The notes under the pieces were generated by a model, which worked only from the letters and a program-made list of their open reading frames with translations, did no database searches and was not told the DNA's origin. Positions 19,422-27,121 of a DNA stretch of 64,000 nt are shown in pieces. Position numbers and translations under genes: made by a program. The DNA is from JACCTU01 sp963737405 (lineage in GTDB: Bacteria > Actinomycetota > Thermoleophilia > Gaiellales > Gaiellaceae), in the NCBI GenBank assembly GCA_963737405.1, contig CAVTSL010000001.1, positions 110,148 to 174,147 on the forward strand, written 5' to 3'. The number at the start of each line of letters is the position of its first letter. Positions within the stretch are counted from its first letter, which is position 1.

Positions 19422-19453
19422 CCGACGGAGTCTAGACTCTTGAAACCGTCGTC
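19422..19453. promoter_or_regulatory. Divergent promoter with palindromic -10 (AGTCTAGACT)
   Basis: The palindrome AGTCTAGACT (19429-19438) reads TAGACT on both strands. Leftward it is 7 bases from the permease ATG (19421), a leaderless arrangement. Rightward it is about 15 bases from the CGNR gene ATG at 19454. Confidence 0.45.
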
Positions 19454-20008
19454 ATGCAGACACCGGTTTCACGAAGACGCCCGCCGCGCTACGACCTGCC
19501 GAAGGCCGCCCCTGGCCCGCTCCGGCTCGTCCAGCTCTTCCTGAACACGACCGACCACGAGACGGGCCGGGAGCTCCTCCCCACGCCCGACGCGCTCCGC
19601 CGCTGGTTCGCCGAGAACGGCGTCGCCGTCGACCGAGCGGGCCCGGCCGGGCTACGACGCGCGCACGAGTTCCGCGAGGCTCTGCACGCCTTCGCCGTGA
19701 CCGGACAGGCGGGCCCGACGCTCGACGACGCGGCGCGGCGCGCGCACCTGACGGTCGACCTCGCGTCGGGCGCGCTCCGCCCGCAGGGCCACGACGTCGA
19801 CGCGGCCCTCGGGACGATCGTCACCGCGGTCTACGAGGCGATCCGCGACGGCAGCTGGGCGCGCTTCAAGACCTGCCGCAACTGCGGCTGGGCGTTCTGG
19901 GACGAGTCGCGCAACCGATCCGCAGCGTGGTGCTCGATGCAGCTCTGCGGCAACCGCCTCAAGGTGAGGCGGCACCGCGCGAAGCTCACTCCTCGGTCTT
20001 CTCCGTAG
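19454..20008 (+). CDS. CGNR zinc-finger protein with ABATE domain
   Basis: 184 residues. N-terminal ABATE-type domain (LVQLFLNTTDHETGRELL...DALRRWFAENG) and a C-terminal CGNR zinc finger with CRNCGWAFWD, WCSMQLCGNRLKVRRHR: four Cys for one zinc, and the CGNR motif that names the family. Members are thought to be stress-response or transcriptional regulators; binding targets are unknown. It overlaps the 3' end of acs (opposite strand) by 23 bases. Confidence 0.9.
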   Translation: MQTPVSRRRPPRYDLPKAAPGPLRLVQLFLNTTDHETGRELLPTPDALRRWFAENGVAVDRAGPAGLRRAHEFREALHAFAVTGQAGPTLDDAARRAHLTVDLASGALRPQGHDVDAALGTIVTAVYEAIRDGSWARFKTCRNCGWAFWDESRNRSAAWCSMQLCGNRLKVRRHRAKLTPRSSP

Positions 20009-21929
20009 CCGCGCGGTCGCGGATCTCCTCGACGACCGCGGGATCGGCGAGCGTGGTCGTGTCGCCGAGCGTCCGGTTCTCCGCGACGTCCCTGAGCAGG
20101 CGCCGCATGATCTTGCCGCTCCGCGTCTTCGGCAGCTCGGGCGTGAAGACGATGTTCGCGGGCTTCGCGATCGGGCCGATCTTCGTCGCGACGTGGTTCC
20201 GCAGCTCCTCGAGCCGCTCGACCGTGCCCTCCTCGCCGCCCTTGAGCGTCACGTACGCGACGATCGCCTGGCCGGTCTGCGCGTCGCTGCGTCCGCAGAC
20301 CGCGGCCTCGGCGACGCTCGGATGGTCGACGAGCGCCGACTCGACCTCGATCGTCGAGATGCGGTGGCCCGACACGTTCATCACGTCGTCGACGCGGCCG
20401 AGGAGCCAGAAGTCGCCGTCCTGGTCGATCCGCGCGCCGTCGCCCGCGAAGTAGACGTCGGGGTACTTCGACCAGTACGTCTCCCGGTAGCGGTCGTCGG
20501 CCTTGTAGATCCCGCGCAGCATCGCCGGCCACGGGCGCCGCAGGACGAGGTAGCCGCCGCCACCCGGGCCGACCTCGTTCCCCTGCTCGTCGTAGACCGC
20601 GGCGTCGACGCCGGGGAACGGCTTCGTCGCGGAGCCGGGCTTCGTCGTCGTCACCCCCGGCAGCGGCGTGATCAGGATCATCCCGGTCTCCGTCTGCCAC
20701 CAGGTGTCGACGACGGGCGTCCTGCCGCCGCCGATGTGACGCCGGTACCACTCCCACGCCTCGGGGTTGATCGGCTCGCCGACCGAGCCGAGAAGCCGGA
20801 GCGACGAGAGATCGTGCTTGTCCGCGTGCTCGTGGCCCCACTTCATGTGCGCGCGGATCGCCGTCGGCGCCGTGTAGAGGATGTCGACCTTGTAGCGCTC
20901 GACGATCTCCCACCAGCGGTCCTTGTCGGGGAAGTCGGGCGTCCCCTCGTAGAGCACGCCCGTCGTCCCGTTCGTCAGCGGGCCGTACACGATGTAGCTG
21001 TGGCCGGTGACCCAGCCGACGTCGGCCGCGCACCAGTAGACCGAGTCGGGCTTGACGTCGAAGATGTAGTGGTGCGTCGTCGCGACGCCGGTCAGGTAGC
21101 CGGCGGTCGTGTGCGCGATGCCCTTCGGCTTCGCGGTCGTGCCGCTCGTGTAGAGGAGGTAGAGGAGATCCTCGGAGTCCATCGGCTCGGGCGGGTACTC
21201 GGTGTCGTCGGTCGCGACGTCGTGCCACCAGTGGTCGCGACCTTCCTGCATCGGCACGTCGTTGCCCGTGCGCCTGAGGACGACGACGTTCTTCACGGAC
21301 GGCGCCGACTCGAGCGCCGTGTCGGCCGTGCGCTTGAGCGGCACGGTCGTCCCGCGGCGCCACGCCTCGTCCTGCGTGATCAGCACCTCGCACTCCATGT
21401 CCTGGAGGCGGTCGGAGAGCGAGTCCGCGGAGAAGCCGCCGAAGACGACGGTGTGCGGCGCGCCGATGCGCGCGCACGCGAGCATCGCGACCGGCGTCTC
21501 GGGGACCATCCCCATGTAGATGCCGACCGGCGTGCCCTTGCGGACGCCGAGCTCCTTCAGCGCGTTCGCGAGCCTCGTCGTCTCGCGCTGGAGGTCGGCG
21601 AAGGTGATCTCGCGCCGGTCGTCCTCGGGCTCGCCCTCCCAGTAGTACGCGACCTTGTCGCCGCGCCCCTGCTCGACGTGGCGGTCGACGCAGTTGTAGG
21701 TGACGTTCGTCTTGCCGCCGAGATACCACTTCGCGTACGGCGGCTCCCACTCGTAGAGCTTCGCGAACGGCTCGAACCAGGAGATCCGCTCCCGCCCCTC
21801 GGTCTCCCAGAACTCCTCGAAGTCACGGTCGTAGATGTCGGGCTGCGCGTTCGCCTGCGCCGCGAAGTCGTCGGGCGGCGGGTAGCGCCGGTCCTCGGTG
21901 AGGATCGTCTCGATCGCGTGCTGCGTCAC
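19986..21929 (-). CDS. acs: Acetyl-CoA synthetase (AMP-forming)
   Basis: Makes acetyl-CoA from acetate, ATP and CoA. 647 residues from the GTG at 21929, normal for Acs. Motifs: YTSGTTAKPKGI (P-loop-like A3), the long WWQTETGMILITPLPG (A5), and GRVDDVMNVSGHRISTIEVESAL (A8). The acetylatable Lys lies in TRSGKIMRRLLRD near the C-terminus, so control by Pat/CobB-type acetylation is likely. The start overlaps the M24 peptidase stop by 4 bases (GTGA), so the genes are coupled. Confidence 0.96.
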   Translation of the reverse strand: MTQHAIETILTEDRRYPPPDDFAAQANAQPDIYDRDFEEFWETEGRERISWFEPFAKLYEWEPPYAKWYLGGKTNVTYNCVDRHVEQGRGDKVAYYWEGEPEDDRREITFADLQRETTRLANALKELGVRKGTPVGIYMGMVPETPVAMLACARIGAPHTVVFGGFSADSLSDRLQDMECEVLITQDEAWRRGTTVPLKRTADTALESAPSVKNVVVLRRTGNDVPMQEGRDHWWHDVATDDTEYPPEPMDSEDLLYLLYTSGTTAKPKGIAHTTAGYLTGVATTHHYIFDVKPDSVYWCAADVGWVTGHSYIVYGPLTNGTTGVLYEGTPDFPDKDRWWEIVERYKVDILYTAPTAIRAHMKWGHEHADKHDLSSLRLLGSVGEPINPEAWEWYRRHIGGGRTPVVDTWWQTETGMILITPLPGVTTTKPGSATKPFPGVDAAVYDEQGNEVGPGGGGYLVLRRPWPAMLRGIYKADDRYRETYWSKYPDVYFAGDGARIDQDGDFWLLGRVDDVMNVSGHRISTIEVESALVDHPSVAEAAVCGRSDAQTGQAIVAYVTLKGGEEGTVERLEELRNHVATKIGPIAKPANIVFTPELPKTRSGKIMRRLLRDVAENRTLGDTTTLADPAVVEEIRDRAATEKTEE

Positions 21930-23035
21930 GGCTCGAGGTCGTACGGGTAGTCGGTGAGGTTCTCGCAGCCGCCGTCGGTGACGACGACGAGGTCCTCGAG
22001 GCGACAGCCGCCGACTCCGGGCTTGTAGAGCCCGGGCTCGACGCTGACGACGTCCCCGGCGACGAGCTCCTGCCCGAGCATCCCGAGCGACGGCTCCTCG
22101 TGCACCTCGAGCCCGACGCCGTGGCCGAGCGAGTGGAAGAACCCCTCCTCGAGCGGCACTCCCTGCTCCTTCGTGCGCTGGGTCGTGTAGCCCGCGGCCT
22201 CGAAGATGTCGCACGTGCCGTCGTAGACCGACTTGCCGGTGACGCCCGCGCGGATGTCTCCGAGCGCGCGGTCGAGCGTCTCCTTGCAGAGCCGGTGCCA
22301 CTCGCGCAGCTCGTCGCTCGGCTCGCCGATCACGAACGTTCGCGTCATGTCGGCATAGCACCCCGACTCGCGATCGCGCGGCCAGAGGTCGATCACGATC
22401 GGCTCGCCCTCGGCGATCGAGCCTTCGCCGCCGTGGTGGCCGATCGCGGACTGCGGGCCGTGCGAGACGATGAACTCGTCGGCGGTGCAGTCGGCCGCGA
22501 CGAACCGCGCCTCGATCGCCGCCTTCACCTCCTCGACGGTCAGCGGCAGCCCGCGGCGAAAGAGCTCGCGCGCCGCGTCCATCCCGGCCTCGGCCGCGCG
22601 CTGCGCGCGCCTCATGCCGGCCAGCTCGTGCTCGTTCTTCACGCGGCGGCGGCGGTCGAAGAGCTCCCGGTCGGCCGCGACGTCGAGCCCGCGCCCGCGG
22701 AGGCTGTCGGCGATCTCGAGCGGGAAGTCGCCCGGCACGGCCGCGGCGGCCACGCCCAGGGCCTCGCAGGCGCGCGCGTTCACCTCGTCCCGGATCTCCG
22801 CCCGGCTCTTGCCCGAGCGGAGGAGCTCGTCGTAGCCGAACTCCTCGAGCGGGTGCACCTGGAGCCCCTCGAGCGTCCGGACCCGGGGAAGCTCGAGCGC
22901 CCCGATCACGACGTGGCGGCTGCCGTTTCGCTCCACATAGAGGAACGGATCCCCGATGGCCAGCGGGATCTCGTGGCGGAGCTCCGGGGAGCGGACGGTG
23001 TCCGCGTAGATCACGACGTCCGGCACGGCGCGCAC
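21926..23035 (-). CDS. pepP: M24 family Xaa-Pro aminopeptidase
   Basis: 369 residues: creatinase-type N-terminal domain (residues 1-130) and pita-bread catalytic domain. Metal ligands are visible as VIDLWPRD (Asp), YADMTRTF (Asp), HSLGHGVGLEVHE (His), VSVEPGLYKPG (Glu) and the final RLEDLVVV (Glu). Removes N-terminal residues before proline, or possibly acts as a non-canonical M24 dipeptidase. TATAGG lies just upstream of the GTG at 23035, though an internal GTG about 9 bases downstream would fit a leaderless start better. Divergent from the secreted Ig-like gene. Confidence 0.88.
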   Translation of the reverse strand: MRAVPDVVIYADTVRSPELRHEIPLAIGDPFLYVERNGSRHVVIGALELPRVRTLEGLQVHPLEEFGYDELLRSGKSRAEIRDEVNARACEALGVAAAAVPGDFPLEIADSLRGRGLDVAADRELFDRRRRVKNEHELAGMRRAQRAAEAGMDAARELFRRGLPLTVEEVKAAIEARFVAADCTADEFIVSHGPQSAIGHHGGEGSIAEGEPIVIDLWPRDRESGCYADMTRTFVIGEPSDELREWHRLCKETLDRALGDIRAGVTGKSVYDGTCDIFEAAGYTTQRTKEQGVPLEEGFFHSLGHGVGLEVHEEPSLGMLGQELVAGDVVSVEPGLYKPGVGGCRLEDLVVVTDGGCENLTDYPYDLEP

Positions 23036-23061
23036 GATCCTATACGTGCTGGAAACGGTGC

Positions 23062-23113
23062 TATCCTCCGGCCGCCAACCGGGTCGTTCCCCGGCGGTTC
23101 CGGGGTCTTTTTA
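23062..23113 (+). promoter_or_regulatory. Attenuator-like leader: promoter, competing hairpins and T-run
   Basis: A possible -10 box TATCCT (23062-23067) is followed within 25 bases by a CCCCGG-CGGTT-CCGGGG hairpin (23089-23105) and TCTTTTTA, a complete intrinsic terminator placed before the start of the Ig-like gene and not after any rightward gene. CCGGG (23079-23083) can pair with CCCGG (23090-23094), and CCGCC (23072-23076) with GGCGG (23093-23097), so antiterminator forms exist. GAGGAG follows at 23114. Confidence 0.4.
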
Positions 23114-23129
23114 GAGGAGTCAGCTCGAA

Positions 23130-24242
23130 ATGGAGTCTCGTATGTCTTATCTGCGCAAGCGCGCGTGGGCCTATCGCCTACCCGTGTTCACACTGGTCCT
23201 GCTGGCGTCGCTCGCACTCGCGGGCGCCGCGAGCGCCGAGTTCCCGACGAAGCGAAGCGATCCGTCCGTCCACGGAACGCCGCAAGAGGGCCAGACGCTC
23301 AACGGCAGCACGGGTCAGTGGCTCGACGCCAACGGCCTCCCGTGCACCGACTGCACGTTCAGGTACACGTGGCAGCGCTGCAATGCCGACTCGAGCGGGT
23401 GTACCGACGTCCCAGGCGCGACGAGCTTCAACTACCTGCTCGGCGCAGCCGACGTCGGAAGGCGGATCCGCATCGTCGAGTGGATCTTCAAGCGCGACTG
23501 CGGCGAGATCAACTACTCGACGGGCACGCAGGAGTGCCACGACGTCGAGAAGAACGGAACGTCCGCTCTGACGGCGGTCGTCGCGCCGAAGCCCGTGACG
23601 ATCCAGACCGCGACCGCACCGCCGACGCTCGCGGGTCTCGCGATGGAGGAAGAGATGCTCCGTGCGACCGGCGGCACGTGGACCGGCCCGGGCACCGCGA
23701 CGAAGGCGTTCTTCTGGCAGCGGTGCAACTCGATCGGCGAAGCGTGCGCGACGATCCTCGGCGCGACCGGCGCCGCGTACAAGCTGACCTCCGAGGACGT
23801 CGGCCAGCGCATCCGCGTGATCGAGACGGCGACGAACGAGGGCGGTGTCGCGCAGGCGGTCTCCGCGACGACCGCGGTGGTCGTCGAGCTCAAGCCGACC
23901 GCCTCGCGGCCGACGATCGCGGCGACGCGCGTCGCGCTGCCGCACCGCCTCATCGCCGACCAGGTGGTCGTTCGCCAGGCAGGCTCGAAGGTGACGGTGA
24001 AGGCCCGCATCTCCGACGACCGGGGCTTCCGGATCGTCGGCGTGCTCGTCCGGGCAACCCCGACGGCGTTCCTGCTCGGCTCGAGGAGCGAGCGCGCCAC
24101 CGACCGGACCGGCTGGGCAACGTTCACGTTCACGGCGACCGGCTCCGGCGCCTCCTACGTCTACATCGAGGCGCACAAGAAGGGCGAGAAGCTCCAGGCC
24201 GGGGTCTCGACCGCGAACCTGTTCAAGATCCGGGTCCGCTAG
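23130..24242 (+). CDS. Secreted Ig-like-repeat protein (paralogue 1)
   Basis: 370 residues. Signal peptide (residues 1-36, LPVFTLVLLASLALAGAASA). Two modules of the type common in Thermoleophilia exoproteins: residues 45-150 with YTWQRC...GCTDVPGATS and DCGE...TQECHDV, and residues 165-255 with FWQRC...CATILGATG and EDVGQRIRVIETATN. The paired Cys suggest disulfides outside the cell. The C-terminal 100 residues (KVTVKARISDDRGFRIVGVLV) form a further beta domain. No enzyme motif. ATG at 23130 with GAGGAG 10 bases upstream; a second ATG at 23142 is possible. Probably a wall or matrix protein, co-expressed with the next paralogue. Confidence 0.75.
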   Translation: MESRMSYLRKRAWAYRLPVFTLVLLASLALAGAASAEFPTKRSDPSVHGTPQEGQTLNGSTGQWLDANGLPCTDCTFRYTWQRCNADSSGCTDVPGATSFNYLLGAADVGRRIRIVEWIFKRDCGEINYSTGTQECHDVEKNGTSALTAVVAPKPVTIQTATAPPTLAGLAMEEEMLRATGGTWTGPGTATKAFFWQRCNSIGEACATILGATGAAYKLTSEDVGQRIRVIETATNEGGVAQAVSATTAVVVELKPTASRPTIAATRVALPHRLIADQVVVRQAGSKVTVKARISDDRGFRIVGVLVRATPTAFLLGSRSERATDRTGWATFTFTATGSGASYVYIEAHKKGEKLQAGVSTANLFKIRVR

Positions 24243-24270
24243 ACCGATAAGAAGGTGGAAGTCGTGCCCG

Positions 24271-24300
24271 CGCGCCCTCCGACTACGGTTGGAGGGCGCG
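24271..24300 (+). terminator. Hairpin between the two Ig-like genes
   Basis: CGCGCCCTCC (24271-24280) and GGAGGGCGCG (24291-24300) form a perfect 10-pair stem with a 10-base loop. No T-run follows. It may be a weak terminator, an RNA-processing site, or a leader element for the second gene. Confidence 0.4.
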
Positions 24301-24329
24301 GCGGACCCGTCAAAGGAGTCTTCACACCG

Positions 24330-25520
24330 ATGCAGCCCCGTCTTCTCGTTCTCGCGACGACACTCGCAGCCGCCGTGGCCCTCGTGCTCAGCGCCGCCGC
24401 AAGCGCCGAGATGCCGCAGATCAACACTCCGGCATCGATCTCCGGGAACGCAGAGGTCGGTCAACAGTTGACCGCGCACAACGGGACGTGGCTCTACGCC
24501 GACGGCACTTCATGCCAATCGGATTGCGTCATGTCGTACCAGTGGCAGCGCTGCGACAGCGGCTGCTACGACATCGCGGGCGCGACCGGTCGGTTCTACA
24601 CGGTGCAGGCGGCCGACGCCGGCTTCCGGCTGCGTGCGATGGAGACCGTCCAGAAGCACGACTGCGGTGAGTGGAACTACGCGGAGGGCACGCAGGAGTG
24701 CCACGACGTCCAGAAGAGTGCGCCGTCGGTCCAGACGGCCGTCGTCCCCGGCGGAAGCTCTGGCCCAGCCGCGCCGCCCGGGCCGGCCGCACCGACGCCC
24801 CCCGCCGCACCGAAGCCGCAGGTGCCGCTCGCGCCGGTCGCCACCTCGGCGCCGACGGTCTCCGGTCTCGCGATGGTCGAGGAGACGCTCACGGCCGCAC
24901 GCGGGAGCTGGACCGGATCGCCGACGCTCGCGCTCCAGTGGCAGCGCTGCGATGCGCAGGGTCAGAACTGCACGGACCTCGGCCTGAGCGGCGACACGTA
25001 CACCGTGATCGCGTTCGACATCGGCAAGACGCTCCGTGTCCGCATCACCGCCTCGAACGGCGCCGGCGCCCGGGACGCGGTCTCCGAGGTGACGTCGGTC
25101 GTCTCCGAGCTGAAGCCGACCGAGGAGAAGCCGTTCATCGCCGCCGCGAAGGTGGTCGCACCGCACCGCCTCGTCGTGGATCAGGTCACCGCCCGCCCCG
25201 CGAAGCTCACGAAGCGCCGGAGCGTGACCGTCGCGCTCCGCGTCAGCGACGACCGCGGGTTCCGCATCTCGGGCGCGCTCGTCTCGGCGGTCGTGCTCCC
25301 CGGCACCGCGCTCTTCGCACCGGTCGAGGCGACGACCGACGAGGACGGCCTCGTCTCGCTCGTCTTCGCGCCGGGCTCGAAGCTCAACCTGAAGAAGCTC
25401 CGCACGGTCACGCTCGTGGTGACCGCACGTCGGCCGGGCGACAAGCTCACGAGCCCGCGCGCCGCGATCGTCCGGGTCAAGGTCGCGGTCGCGACCGCGA
25501 AGCCGATCTCCAAGCGTTAA
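24330..25520 (+). CDS. Secreted Ig-like-repeat protein (paralogue 2)
   Basis: 396 residues from the ATG at 24330 (AAAGGAG upstream); longer in-frame starts would read through the hairpin and lack a signal peptide. Signal peptide LVLATTLAAAVALVLSAAASA. Same plan as its neighbour: module 1 with YQWQRC, GCYDIAGATG and DCGEWNYAEGTQECHDVQKS, a Pro/Ala linker (residues 140-170), module 2 with LQWQRC...NCTDLGLSGDTY, and the C-terminal SVTVALRVSDDRGFRISGALV domain. About half the residues match paralogue 1, so this is an old tandem duplication. The Pro-rich linker is unique to this copy. Confidence 0.75.
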   Translation: MQPRLLVLATTLAAAVALVLSAAASAEMPQINTPASISGNAEVGQQLTAHNGTWLYADGTSCQSDCVMSYQWQRCDSGCYDIAGATGRFYTVQAADAGFRLRAMETVQKHDCGEWNYAEGTQECHDVQKSAPSVQTAVVPGGSSGPAAPPGPAAPTPPAAPKPQVPLAPVATSAPTVSGLAMVEETLTAARGSWTGSPTLALQWQRCDAQGQNCTDLGLSGDTYTVIAFDIGKTLRVRITASNGAGARDAVSEVTSVVSELKPTEEKPFIAAAKVVAPHRLVVDQVTARPAKLTKRRSVTVALRVSDDRGFRISGALVSAVVLPGTALFAPVEATTDEDGLVSLVFAPGSKLNLKKLRTVTLVVTARRPGDKLTSPRAAIVRVKVAVATAKPISKR

Positions 25521-25529
25521 CGCGGAACG

Positions 25530-25542
25530 TAGACTCCTCCGC
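25530..25542 (+). promoter_or_regulatory. Leaderless -10 box for the amidohydrolase-Mo operon
   Basis: TAGACT (25530-25535), 7-base spacer, GTG at 25543. Likely the main promoter for the run of overlapping genes to about 31.3 kb. Confidence 0.45.
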
Positions 25543-26703
25543 GTGGAGGAGGCACTTCAGCGCGCGCAGGAGCTGATCGGGCTCTACGAGGAGGAGCTGC
25601 GCGCGGAGCTGCCCGAGGGCGCCGACATCTTCGACGCCCACGTCCACCTCGGGGACGACATCGACGGGATGAAGGGCCGCTTCGACGAGCTCCTCACCGG
25701 CATGGACAAGTACGGCGTCTCCCGGGCGAACATGTTCTGCCTCGACGAGCCCGACCGGCAGCCCGCGTTCCGCGCGGCGAACGACCGCACACTGGCCTAC
25801 GCCGAGCGCTCGAAGGGCCGGCTGATCCCGTTCGTCCGGCTCGACCTGACGGAGGAGCCGCTCGAGGAGGCGCGGCGAGGCCTCGACCTCGGCGCTCGCG
25901 GCATCAAGCTCCATCCTCGCGCGCAGCGCTTCATGCTGAACGACGAGCGGCTCGCGCCCGTGTTCAAGCTCTCGGCGGAGCGGCGCGTCCCGATCCTGAT
26001 CCACGGCGGCCGCGGGCTCCCGCCGATCGCCGACCATCTCCGCCGGCTCGTCGACGCGAACCCCGACGCGCAGCTGATCATCGCCCACGCGGGAATCGCC
26101 GACCTCGGCAACCTCGCGGCGTGCTTCGCGGGCAAGCGCGGCGTGTTCTTCGACACCTCGGTGTGGAGCGCGGTCGACCTGCTCGACTTCTTCCACCTCG
26201 TCCCGCCGGAGCAGGTGGTCTACGCGTCCGACTACCCGTACGGACGCCAGCCGAACTCGCTCCTGCTCTCGCTGCGGACCGCGCGCATCGCCGGCTTCAC
26301 GGAGGAGGAGGTGCGCAACATGCTCGCCGGGAACGCGAACCGGATCGCGGACGGCGAGGAGGCGCTCGAGCCCTCCGAGCCCCGCGGCCGCTCGACGTTC
26401 CAGCAGCCGATGGTCTTCGCTCGCATCCACCAGTACCTCTCGATGGCGACGCCGCTCCTCTGGACGCGGCAGCCGGACACGATCGGCGTGCTCGGCCTCG
26501 CGCTCAACGCGACCGAGGAGCGGAACGGCCGCCCGGACGAGCTCGAGCGCATCCGCGACCTGCTCGTCACCGCGCGGGAGCTCTGGCGCGGGTTGCCGGA
26601 GTCGGAGACCGACGACGACCGGGTCGAGGCGTCGCGCGCGACGTTCCGGCTGATCCACCTCGCGGACATCCTCTCCGTCACCGCAGATGCGACTGAGCGT
26701 TAA
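25543..26703 (+). CDS. Amidohydrolase family protein (PF04909-like)
   Basis: 386 residues. A TIM-barrel metal hydrolase: DAHVHLGDD (HxH) near residue 30, GIKLHPRAQRF near 120, LIHGGRG near 150, IIAHAGIADLGNLA near 180 and ASDYPYG (final Asp) near 227, the layout of ACMSD/amidohydrolase-2 enzymes. Beyond the barrel, residues 265-386 form a helical tail (TRQPDTIGVLGL...RDLLVTARELWR) that I do not recognise. Its end overlaps the 2Fe-2S subunit gene by 17 bases, so it likely supplies or uses the molybdenum hydroxylase's substrate (inference). Substrate unknown. Confidence 0.8.
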   Translation: MEEALQRAQELIGLYEEELRAELPEGADIFDAHVHLGDDIDGMKGRFDELLTGMDKYGVSRANMFCLDEPDRQPAFRAANDRTLAYAERSKGRLIPFVRLDLTEEPLEEARRGLDLGARGIKLHPRAQRFMLNDERLAPVFKLSAERRVPILIHGGRGLPPIADHLRRLVDANPDAQLIIAHAGIADLGNLAACFAGKRGVFFDTSVWSAVDLLDFFHLVPPEQVVYASDYPYGRQPNSLLLSLRTARIAGFTEEEVRNMLAGNANRIADGEEALEPSEPRGRSTFQQPMVFARIHQYLSMATPLLWTRQPDTIGVLGLALNATEERNGRPDELERIRDLLVTARELWRGLPESETDDDRVEASRATFRLIHLADILSVTADATER

Positions 26704-27121
26704 CGGCGCGCTCCACGAGGTCGAGCCCGCCGTCGGCCGCTCGCTCGCCGAGACGCTGAGGGACGATCTCGGGCTGACCGGGACGAAGGTCGCGTGCGGC
26801 GAGGGGCACTGCGGCGCGTGCACGGTGCTCGTCGACGGCGCGGCGCACCTCTCGTGCATCACGCTCGTGCACACCGTCGAGGGCCGCGAGGTGACGACGA
26901 TCGAGGGGCTGCGCGACCATCCGCTCGTCGACGCGTTCGTTCGAACCGACGCGCTCCAGTGCGGCTTCTGCACGCCGGGGCAGATCGTGAGCGCGTCCGC
27001 GCTCGTCGCGGCGAACCCTGACCCGTCGAGCGACGAGATCCGACACGCGATGGCCGGCAACCTCTGCCGCTGCGGGACGTACCTCCGGATCGAGGAGGCG
27101 ATCCAGACCTGGCGCGGCTGA
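26687..27121 (+). CDS. Molybdenum hydroxylase, 2Fe-2S small subunit
   Basis: 144 residues, CoxS/XdhC-type electron-transfer subunit. The plant-type ferredoxin cluster is in CGEGHCGACTVL with a fourth Cys in HLSCITLVH; the second cluster is in QCGFCTPGQIV and GNLCRCGTY. All eight cluster cysteines are present. Passes electrons from the molybdenum centre to FAD. Overlaps the amidohydrolase upstream, and its stop overlaps the presumed CTG start of the large subunit (CTGA). Confidence 0.95.
   Translation: MRLSVNGALHEVEPAVGRSLAETLRDDLGLTGTKVACGEGHCGACTVLVDGAAHLSCITLVHTVEGREVTTIEGLRDHPLVDAFVRTDALQCGFCTPGQIVSASALVAANPDPSSDEIRHAMAGNLCRCGTYLRIEEAIQTWRG

Noticed and set aside
18012..19544. A 510-residue plus-strand frame over the permease start and CGNR gene
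   Set aside because: Charged low-complexity sequence lacking any domain; opposite strand is coding.
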